From Acidobacteriota bacterium (lineage in GTDB: Bacteria; Acidobacteriota; Vicinamibacteria; Vicinamibacterales; Fen-181), in NCBI GenBank assembly GCA_003170135.1, contig PMZR01000099.1, positions 7,997-44,558 on the forward strand: a stretch of DNA of 36,562 nt, written 5' to 3'. The notes beneath the pieces are model-generated. The model saw only the letters and a program-made list of their open reading frames with translations. It did not search any database and was not told where the DNA came from. Shown in pieces: positions 15,028 through 21,989 of this stretch. Position numbers and translations under genes: made by a program. Numbering within the stretch: the stretch's first letter is position 1; every line of letters begins with the position of its first letter.

Positions 15028-16629
15028 ATGCAGACCGAACTGAAGCCGGCGGCCGCGGCGAAGCGCGAGACAAAGATCACCTACGCGACGATGAGCGCGG
15101 ACGAGATGGAGGATCTGCATCGCGAGTTCGACCGGGCGACGACCACCGTCCAGTCCCGCTTCGGCGCGACGCATCCGATGTTCATCAACGGCCGGCCGGC
15201 CGTCTCGGCCGACCAGTTCGAGGACCGCAGCCCCATCGACATTCGCGTCCTGCTCGGGCGGTTCCAGAAAGGGACGCGCGAACAGGTGCGGGAGGCGATC
15301 GCCGCCGCCCGCGCGGCCTTCGCGATGTGGAACCGCGTGCCGTGGGAGGAGCGCGTCCACCAGGTGCGCCGCATCGGCCAGGCGATTCACGAGCGCCGCG
15401 CGGAACTGGGCGCGCTCATCGGCTGGGAGACGGGCAAGAACCGGCTGGAATCGGTCGGTGAAGTGGAGGAGGCGGCCGACTTCTTCGCCTACTACTGCGA
15501 CGAGATGGAGCAGCACGACGGGTTCGTCCGGCCGATGGGCACGCCCGGCTCGCGCGAGGAGAACCAGAGCGTCCTGCGCCCCTGGGGCGTGTTCGCCGTC
15601 ATCGCGCCCTTCAATTTTCCGATCGCGCTCGCGGCGGGACCCGCCGCCGCGGCCATGCTCGCCGGCAACACGGTCGTGTTCAAGCCGGCCACCGACACGC
15701 CCTACACCGGCCTGAGGCTCTACGAGGTCATCGCCGAGTCGATGCCGCCCGGCGTCTTCAACTTCGTGACCGGCGGCGGCGGCACCGTGGGACAATCACT
15801 CATCGACGAACCGGGCATCGACGGCATCGTCTTCACGGGGTCGAAGCAGGTCGGGATGCAACTGGTGCGCGACAACGCCGCGCGCGCGATCCCGCGGCCG
15901 GTCATCATCGAGATGGGCGGCAAGAACCCGGCGATCGTCATGCCCAGCGCGAACCTGGACGAGGCGACCGACGGCGTGATGCGATCGTCGTTCGGGGCGC
16001 AGGGCCAGAAATGCTCCGCGTGCTCGCGCGTCTACGTCGCGCGCGACGTGCGCCAGCAGTTCGTGGACCTGCTCGTGGAGAAGACCAGGCGGATCAAGAT
16101 CGGCAATCCGCTGGAGCGCGACGTGTGGCTGGGCCCGGTCATCAACCAGGCCGCCGTCGAAACCTACGAACGCGCCATCGAGCAGGCGAAGAGAGACGGC
16201 GGCAGGATCCTCACCGGCGGCCACCGGCTGACGGGCGGCATCTTCGAGCACGGCTACTTCGTGGAGCCCACCGTCATCGACGGCCTCCCGGCCGCCCACC
16301 CGCTCTTCACCGACGAACTGTTCGTGCCCATCACGGTCATCGCACCGGTGCTGTCATTGGATGAGGCGATCGACCTTGCCAATCGGACCGAGTATGGCCT
16401 GACGGCCGGCATCTTCAGCCAGGACGACCACGAGATCCAGGAGTTCTTCGACCGCATCGAGGCCGGCGTCGTCTACGCGAACCGGCGCGCCGGCGCGACC
16501 ACCGGCGCCTGGCCTGGACTGAACTCGTTCGGCGGCTGGAAGGCGAGCGGTTCGACCGGCCGCGGCACCGGCGGGCCGCACTACCTGCAGCAGTTCTTCC
16601 GCGAGCAGAGCCGCACGCGCGTGCGGTAA
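15028..16629 (+). CDS. pruA: L-glutamate gamma-semialdehyde (delta-1-pyrroline-5-carboxylate) dehydrogenase
   Basis: A 533-residue NAD-dependent aldehyde dehydrogenase that oxidises glutamate semialdehyde to glutamate, the second step of proline and arginine breakdown. ATG 15028 follows GGGAGAGG. Catalytic elements are N196 (PFNFP), K219 (FKPA), E295 (EMGGKNP) and the nucleophile C329. The context GQKCSACSR is characteristic of the RocA/PutA dehydrogenase group, as is the C-terminal NRRAGATTGAWPGLNSFGGWKASG. The length is normal for the stand-alone enzyme. No proline dehydrogenase gene is adjacent, so the source of semialdehyde is unclear. It could also serve a lysine route through the saccharopine-dehydrogenase-like enzyme at 25115. 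It converges directly on the DUF362 gene with no gap. Confidence 0.85.
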   Translation: MQTELKPAAAAKRETKITYATMSADEMEDLHREFDRATTTVQSRFGATHPMFINGRPAVSADQFEDRSPIDIRVLLGRFQKGTREQVREAIAAARAAFAMWNRVPWEERVHQVRRIGQAIHERRAELGALIGWETGKNRLESVGEVEEAADFFAYYCDEMEQHDGFVRPMGTPGSREENQSVLRPWGVFAVIAPFNFPIALAAGPAAAAMLAGNTVVFKPATDTPYTGLRLYEVIAESMPPGVFNFVTGGGGTVGQSLIDEPGIDGIVFTGSKQVGMQLVRDNAARAIPRPVIIEMGGKNPAIVMPSANLDEATDGVMRSSFGAQGQKCSACSRVYVARDVRQQFVDLLVEKTRRIKIGNPLERDVWLGPVINQAAVETYERAIEQAKRDGGRILTGGHRLTGGIFEHGYFVEPTVIDGLPAAHPLFTDELFVPITVIAPVLSLDEAIDLANRTEYGLTAGIFSQDDHEIQEFFDRIEAGVVYANRRAGATTGAWPGLNSFGGWKASGSTGRGTGGPHYLQQFFREQSRTRVR

Positions 16630-17733
16630 TCAGTAAACGCCTTCCCGACCGTACTGCTCGAAGAGGTGGCCCCACTCGGAGTCCTTCAGCCAGCGTTCGT
16701 ACACGGCGCGCTCCTTCAGTCGCCAGTGCAGGACGTCGTGGTAGAAGGACGAGTAGAAGTTGCCGACGTACAGCATCGGCGGCCTGGTGAGCCACGACTG
16801 CAGGAACCTGGTCGGCCCGAACCACGTCACCCAGGCCGCGAACTGGTGAAAGCACTTCCCCACCTCGAAGTGCCAGTTCTCGCGCGCCGCGTCGACGTCG
16901 CCCGCGATCTCGATGCCGTCCGGGCGCGCCACGCCGAGGCCCGCCTCGTGCGCCAGCGCGAGGTACCTGATGCCCATCGGGTCGAATCCCATCAGCTTCG
17001 CGGCCACGGCGTCGATGGCCACCTGGTCTCGGCTGGCCAGGATCACGTTCTTCCGGACCGGCTTCATGAGCCGCGGCCCCGTGCCGTTGCCGGCGGTCGT
17101 CCCGTCCATCACCGAGAACAGCCCGGCGTGAATCTCCTGCTGGATGGCGAGCAGGTCCACGAGCGTCTCGTGGATGTAGGTGTGGGTCTGGTGGCGCTTG
17201 TGATTGAGCAGCCCGCCGAAGGCGTTCTTCATCGCACCCGTGGTCGTCGTGTAGATATGGCACTTGACCGTCGGCAGGTGGACGATGTTCTTGCCGATGA
17301 AGTACTCGGGAATGCGCAGCGCGTCGCCGTAGATGCGATCGAGCGCCAGCATCTTCGCCTTCGGGCGGTACGGCACCCAGCGGGTGTCAGTGTCGCGGAA
17401 GTTGAACAGCACCGGCACGTCGTAGGTCCGGAACACCGGCGTGTAGCGGTTCAGGTCCTCGCCCTTCAGCGCGTCGGTGACCTCGGTCTTGTTCTGCACG
17501 CACGACAGGCGATCGAAGCCCCGCGCGCGCAGGGCGCGGATCGTCCCCTCGAGCTGCCAGGGCGTGGTGTTGGCCGACGGAAAGGGATAGTGCCAGCTGA
17601 TGTTGTCCTTGAGGATGGTGACCGCGCCGCGAGAAAGCGCCTCGGCGCCCCCTGCGAGATCGAACAGCGTCAGGTGATCGTCGAGCACGGTGTCCGGCGT
17701 GGTCCGGAGGATGGCGACAACGGGTTTCGGCAT
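16630..17733 (-). CDS. DUF362 domain-containing protein
   Basis: A 367-residue protein of the DUF362 family, whose biochemical role is unsettled; relatives are often fused to ferredoxin domains. Here no CxxCxxC ferredoxin cluster is present. Family hallmarks are the MPKPVVAILRTTP start, LPTVKCHIYTTTTGAMKNAFGG, and the later ASRDQVAIDAVAAKLMGFDP segment. ATG 17733 is chosen because GAGG lies just upstream and the family alignment begins there. An upstream in-frame extension overlaps a permease relic. Its stop codon abuts that of pruA (16629/16630), leaving no room for a separate terminator. Confidence 0.75.
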   Translation of the reverse strand: MPKPVVAILRTTPDTVLDDHLTLFDLAGGAEALSRGAVTILKDNISWHYPFPSANTTPWQLEGTIRALRARGFDRLSCVQNKTEVTDALKGEDLNRYTPVFRTYDVPVLFNFRDTDTRWVPYRPKAKMLALDRIYGDALRIPEYFIGKNIVHLPTVKCHIYTTTTGAMKNAFGGLLNHKRHQTHTYIHETLVDLLAIQQEIHAGLFSVMDGTTAGNGTGPRLMKPVRKNVILASRDQVAIDAVAAKLMGFDPMGIRYLALAHEAGLGVARPDGIEIAGDVDAARENWHFEVGKCFHQFAAWVTWFGPTRFLQSWLTRPPMLYVGNFYSSFYHDVLHWRLKERAVYERWLKDSEWGHLFEQYGREGVY

Positions 17734-17744
17734 ATGACCTCGAT

Positions 17745-17866
17745 CTATTCTTCCCGCAACGCGATGTTCGGATCCAGCCGCGAGGCGCGCAGCGCCGGCA
17801 GGTAACTGGCCGCCGCGGAAACGACGGCGAGGCCGATCGCCGCGCCAGCCAAGGCGATATGCCGGA
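17745..17866 (-). pseudogene. C-terminal relic of an ADOP/FtsX permease
   Basis: Read on the minus strand, this stretch encodes about 40 residues ending ASYLPALRASRLDPNIALREE and a TAG stop. The pattern (hydrophobic helix, then PAxRASRxDPxxALR at the very C-terminus) is the standard end of MacB/FtsX-type permeases and matches the complete permease at 9769 (FPALRASRIDPMTALRYQ). Nothing upstream continues the permease, so only the tail of the gene remains. It ends 12 bases before the DUF362 start codon, and GAGG in the short gap serves that gene as Shine-Dalgarno. Confidence 0.75.
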
Positions 17867-17967
17867 ACCGTCCGGGCGCCCGGCGGCTTCGTTCGCCGCC
17901 ACAGCTGAGTTAAGATGCGCGCGTCAGGGCGCGCCGTCATGCGGGTGAAACACTCTCCTTCAACGCG

Positions 17968-20667
17968 GTGAAACCCATGAGGAAACTGCTCGTCGTCGCG
18001 ATCGTCCTTCTGGTCGTCGCGTGCCTCGGTGTGCTCGCCTACCGGATGGTGTGGCTGCCCAGGCAGAGCGCGGCCGGCGGGCAGACGGCCGCTCCCGGCA
18101 CGCCGGGCGGCGGATCCGTCGCTTCGGCCTCGCCCGCCGCCGGCGGCGCGCCGGCCCAGGCACCTGGCGGGAGTGCCGGCACGGGCTCAGCGCCGGCCTT
18201 CGACGGCAATGTCGCGTCGCTCGAGTTCGGCGCGAGGCTCGAAAGCGCGCCGAACCCGGAGGAGAAGATTCTGTCGGACCAGAACGAGGGCGACGCGACC
18301 TGGAACAGCGGGGACGCTCCGGGTCCGAAAGAGATTGTCATCTCGTTCTACGAGCGCGAGCCGGCACTCATCGACGCGGTCGAGTTCGACGGCGACGCCA
18401 CCCTCGTCGCGCAGAGACCGGATTTTGCGACGCGGGATCTCGAGATCTGGACGTCCCGGACAGCGCCGGATGCCGGGTTCACCAAGGTGACGGCGGCCAC
18501 CGTACAGCCGCTCGAGCAGGTGGTGGTGAAGTTCCCGCCGGTGGAGGCGCGCTTCGTCAAGGTGCGCCTGCTTCGCAATCAGGCGAATGGCGAGCAGTTC
18601 TTTGTGCGCCGCGTCAAGGTCCACGAAGCGCAGGCGGCCGGCTACGTGCCGCTCCTCACGCGGCGGCCGGACGTGCTCGGTCCGCTGGCGCCGAATGTGC
18701 CGCCACCTCCGGTGGCTGCAGCATCTCAAGCGGCCGCGATCGGCGCGTGCGTCGTCGCGCCGGAGACGCCGCCGAAGCCGGGGCACGCCGAGAGTCACAA
18801 GGTCCTGGTGGTCAGCTACGAGAACGGCACCCGCTCGCCGTTCTTCCCGATGCCGCTCGCCGAGGAGCACGCGAAAGAGCGGATCGCCGCCATTCCCGAT
18901 CTGGCGATCTCCGGGCGCATCGACGCGACGATGGTGAAGCCGGACCGCGCGCAGCTTTACATGCTGTCGGAGGGTCGCGGCGTCGACACGGTCATCGCCC
19001 TGCTGCCGTGCAACGGCTACCAGATGACGGCCGTCTTCAAGCAGGCGCTGCTCAAGTGGGTGGCCGCCGGCCACAAGCTGATCATCCAGGACTCCGACAA
19101 GTGCGTGCCTGGCCCCGATTACAGCTGGCTGCCCTATCGCATCCAGACCGACACGCCCGGCGCGCGGGGTGAGCCGGGCACCGGGCTGCGGATCCTCGAG
19201 GACAACTGGATGGCGCACAACCGTCCGGGCCGCGAGGGATTCATCGATGCCGCCGCCTGGGTGGCGGCCGGCGAGCCACCAATCAACGAGCTTGGCGACT
19301 CGAACGTCGTCACGGCGTGGGATGCGAACTGGTGCGGGCACATGGTCGTCCGCAACGTCCAGGGCGTCTTCGGATTCGTGCATGCCTACGCCCACTACGG
19401 CCGCGGGCTGATCATCTATAGCGGGATCGACGTGGACGCGAGCGGCACCGACTTCTACGACCATCTCGTGGCCCGGGAACTCGCGCAGGGCTTCGCGCCC
19501 GACAACCTGCCGTGCTCGATTCACGTCGGCGGCTTCGTCATTTCCACCGAGAGCCGCCTCGGCTCGCGGGCCGTCGAACCGGGCCGGACCTACGAGTATC
19601 CGCTGACGCTGCTCCCCAACATGAAGTACCAGGGTACCGTCACGCTGTCCGCCTCGGCGATCGGCGCCTCTGGCGTGCAGGCGGTCTTCGAGCCGGCAAC
19701 CGTCGCCGTGCGCGACGAGCAGCGGGCGACCATGAAGCTGACCGTGCCGGCCGGCGCGCCCCGCAACCACTTCGCCGTGGAAGTGAAGGGCACCGACACG
19801 GACGGGAAGACGAACACGCTCTGCCTGCAGATGGCTCCGCCGACCGGTGGCGAGCTGAGGGTCGTCAGCGCGCTGGCACCGGCCGCGCGCACCGGGAAGA
19901 ACCTCGAGATCATCCTGGACGCCTCGGGCTCGATGAAGACGGCGATGGGCAAGAAGACCCGGTGGGACGTGGCGCTCGACACGCTGCACCAGGTGCTCGC
20001 GAGGCTTCCCGACGACTTCAACGTCGGCCTGCGCATCTACGGGCACCGCGAGTCGTCTCGATCCCCGCGGACCTGCACCGACAGCGAGCTCGTGGTGCCG
20101 ATCGACAAGATCGATCGACAGGGCATCCTCGACCGCGCGAAATCGTTCAAGCCGAAGGGTGAGACACCGCTCGTGTATTCGGCCATGCAGGCACCGGCCG
20201 ACCTGAAAGAGGTCGGCGGCGGCACGGTCATCCTGATCACCGACGGCGAGGAGAGCTGCCACGGCGACCCCGTCAAGGCCGCCGCGGATCTGAAGGCGTC
20301 GGGCCTGGACATCAGGTTGAACATCGTCGGCTTCGCGTTGAAGGACCCGAAGGTCCAGAAAGACCTGTCCGGGTTCTCCCAGGCGACCGGGGGACTCTTC
20401 TACGCGGCTGACAGCGGCGCGACGCTCGGCGATGCGTTGATGCTTGCGGCCGTCCAGAGTTTTCCCTACACGGTCTACGACTCGGCCGGCAAGACGGTCG
20501 TGTCGGGTGAAGCCGGCCGTGGAAGCGAGGAGTTGCCGCCGGGCGACTACAAGGTGGTCGTCAAGGCCGGCTCGCGCGAGCTCGTGGCGCCGCGCGTTGC
20601 CGTCGCCGTCGGCCAGGCGACGACGCTCACGATCGCGATGAAGAACGGCCAGCTCGTGCTGCAGTAG
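17968..20667 (+). CDS. VWA-domain protein with N-terminal anchor and discoidin-like domain
   Basis: A protein of about 899 residues exported or anchored by an N-terminal helix (LLVVAIVLLVVACLGVLAY). An Ala/Gly/Pro-rich spacer runs to about residue 75. A beta-rich segment at about 75-215 resembles F5/8 (discoidin) carbohydrate-binding domains (IVISFYEREPALIDAVEF, ARFVKVRLLRN). A middle domain of unknown type follows, and a von Willebrand A domain starts near 645. Its metal site (MIDAS) is complete: DASGS, a Thr in KGETPL, and ITDGEE. A short beta-sandwich tail ends the chain. It probably binds partners outside the inner membrane. ATG 17977 is an equally possible start. The TMEM43-like gene follows after 31 bases, suggesting one operon. 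Confidence 0.75.
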   Translation: MKPMRKLLVVAIVLLVVACLGVLAYRMVWLPRQSAAGGQTAAPGTPGGGSVASASPAAGGAPAQAPGGSAGTGSAPAFDGNVASLEFGARLESAPNPEEKILSDQNEGDATWNSGDAPGPKEIVISFYEREPALIDAVEFDGDATLVAQRPDFATRDLEIWTSRTAPDAGFTKVTAATVQPLEQVVVKFPPVEARFVKVRLLRNQANGEQFFVRRVKVHEAQAAGYVPLLTRRPDVLGPLAPNVPPPPVAAASQAAAIGACVVAPETPPKPGHAESHKVLVVSYENGTRSPFFPMPLAEEHAKERIAAIPDLAISGRIDATMVKPDRAQLYMLSEGRGVDTVIALLPCNGYQMTAVFKQALLKWVAAGHKLIIQDSDKCVPGPDYSWLPYRIQTDTPGARGEPGTGLRILEDNWMAHNRPGREGFIDAAAWVAAGEPPINELGDSNVVTAWDANWCGHMVVRNVQGVFGFVHAYAHYGRGLIIYSGIDVDASGTDFYDHLVARELAQGFAPDNLPCSIHVGGFVISTESRLGSRAVEPGRTYEYPLTLLPNMKYQGTVTLSASAIGASGVQAVFEPATVAVRDEQRATMKLTVPAGAPRNHFAVEVKGTDTDGKTNTLCLQMAPPTGGELRVVSALAPAARTGKNLEIILDASGSMKTAMGKKTRWDVALDTLHQVLARLPDDFNVGLRIYGHRESSRSPRTCTDSELVVPIDKIDRQGILDRAKSFKPKGETPLVYSAMQAPADLKEVGGGTVILITDGEESCHGDPVKAAADLKASGLDIRLNIVGFALKDPKVQKDLSGFSQATGGLFYAADSGATLGDALMLAAVQSFPYTVYDSAGKTVVSGEAGRGSEELPPGDYKVVVKAGSRELVAPRVAVAVGQATTLTIAMKNGQLVLQ

Positions 20668-20698
20668 TTCACAACCCGGACAGACGTGGAGAACGCTC

Positions 20699-21865
20699 AT
20701 GCCCGACAGCTTCACTGACATCACCAGCCAGGGCTGGCTCTCGCGTATCGGCCAGGCGATCACGGGCGTTCTGGTCGGTCTCGTGCTCGTGCTGGTCGCG
20801 TTCCCGCTCCTGTGGTGGAACGAGGGCCGCGCCGTCCGCACCGCGCGCAGCCTGCAGGAAGGCGCCAGCGCGGTCATCAGCGTCCAGTTCGATCGTGTGG
20901 ATGCCGCAAACGAGGGAAAGCTGGTGCACCTTTGCGGAGAGGCGACGACCAGCGAGACGGTGTCCGATCCGGAATTCGGGGTGTCGGCGCCGAGCGCCAT
21001 CAAGCTGGTGCGCAACGTCGAGATGTACCAGTGGCAGGAGGAGAAGAAGTCGCAGGAGAAGAGCAAACTGGGCGGCGGCAAGGAAACGACCACGACCTAC
21101 ACCTACAACACGCAGTGGTCGGGCCGGCCGGTCGATTCCTCGTCGTTCAAGCACCCCGAGGGGCACGCTAATCCGGGCAGCTTCCCGTTCGAGTCGAGGA
21201 CGATCACGGCGGGAACGGTCACCGTCGGCGGATTCACGCTCTCGCCGGATCTCATCGCGAAAATCGACACCCGGGAGGCGCGGCCGGTCGGAGAGAGCGA
21301 CGCCGACGCGTTGCCGGCCGGTTCCAACCTGACGATGGCCGGCGGCGTGTTCTATCGCGGGGAGAACCCGTCGGTCCCGAAGGTCGGCGACCTGCGGGTG
21401 AAGTTCGAAATCGTGAAGCCGCAGGTGGTCAGCATCGTGGCGGTGCAGCGTGGCAACTCGTTCGAGGCGTACCAGGCCAGAGCGGGCAATTCGATCCTGC
21501 TGCTCCAGGCGGGCACGGTCAGCGCCGATTCGATGTTCAAGGCCGCCGAGAGAGAGAACACGATGCTGACGTGGCTGCTGCGCGCCGGCGGGTTCCTCAT
21601 GATGCTGGTCGGCCTCGTGCTCGTGTTCCGGCCGATCGCGGTGTTCGGGTCCGTCATCCCGTTTCTCGGCTCGCTGCTCGGCGCGGGGCTCGGCGCGTTC
21701 GCGTTCTTCGTCGCGACCAGCCTGTCGCTCCTGACCATTGCGCTCGCCTGGATCGCCTATCGGCCGCTCGTCGGGATCGGGCTGCTTGTTGTGGCCGGCG
21801 GCGCGTTCGTCCTGCTGACCAGGATGCGGAAGAAGCACGTGCCCGTGCCGGCGCCGGCGAAGTAG
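20699..21865 (+). CDS. TMEM43 (LUMA)-family membrane protein
   Basis: A 388-residue membrane protein with the TMEM43 layout: one N-terminal transmembrane helix (about 21-45, ending FPLLWWNEGRA, a family hallmark), a large soluble region of about 240 residues, and a C-terminal cluster of helices from about residue 288 (LRAGGFLMMLVGLVLVF onward). The soluble part includes a charged patch EEKKSQEKSK and a Thr-rich run. The bacterial function is unknown; the eukaryotic relative is an inner-nuclear-membrane protein. ATG 20699 is preceded by GGAG. Close spacing to the VWA gene suggests a joint envelope function. Confidence 0.8.
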   Translation: MPDSFTDITSQGWLSRIGQAITGVLVGLVLVLVAFPLLWWNEGRAVRTARSLQEGASAVISVQFDRVDAANEGKLVHLCGEATTSETVSDPEFGVSAPSAIKLVRNVEMYQWQEEKKSQEKSKLGGGKETTTTYTYNTQWSGRPVDSSSFKHPEGHANPGSFPFESRTITAGTVTVGGFTLSPDLIAKIDTREARPVGESDADALPAGSNLTMAGGVFYRGENPSVPKVGDLRVKFEIVKPQVVSIVAVQRGNSFEAYQARAGNSILLLQAGTVSADSMFKAAERENTMLTWLLRAGGFLMMLVGLVLVFRPIAVFGSVIPFLGSLLGAGLGAFAFFVATSLSLLTIALAWIAYRPLVGIGLLVVAGGAFVLLTRMRKKHVPVPAPAK

Positions 21866-21989
21866 GGCGGGGCTTCAGCCCCGCCGTGCCCCCCGGGCCT
21901 CGAGGCTCGGCCGTAGGACGGCAACTTGCCCTTCCCAGGGCAATTCACCGATCATAGGAGGCTTCCCAAAAGCCTCCCCAGGAGGGGCC
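21866..21989 (+). promoter_or_regulatory. Structured leader of the AOR gene with alternative Shine-Dalgarno hairpins
   Basis: Four perfect structures precede the AOR gene: GGCGGGGC-TTCA-GCCCCGCC (21866-21885, starting right after the TMEM43 stop), the palindrome GCCTCGAGGC (21897-21906), TTGCCCT-TCCC-AGGGCAA (21926-21943) and GGAGGCTT-CCCAA-AAGCCTCC (21957-21977). The 3' arm of the last also contains CCTCC (21973-21977), which can instead pair with the Shine-Dalgarno GGAGG (21981-21985) across a 3-base loop. The two pairings exclude each other: one frees and the other hides the ribosome-binding site. This is the layout of translational riboswitches or attenuators. No ligand-binding core was recognised. 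Confidence 0.5.

Noticed and set aside
18187..21093. A 968-codon open frame on the minus strand opposite the VWA and TMEM43-like genes
   Set aside because: It is a GC-rich antisense shadow: the opposing frames encode proteins with recognisable domains, while this one is low-complexity Arg/His/Val-rich sequence with no family signature. The same applies to the long minus frames opposite the permease (9664-12324), the AOR gene (22023-24035) and the receptor (33219-35102).
21866..21885. GGCGGGGC/GCCCCGCC hairpin considered as the TMEM43 gene terminator
   Set aside because: It begins on the base after the stop codon and is followed by GTGCCCCCC rather than a T-run, so intrinsic termination is unlikely; it is kept as part of the AOR leader.
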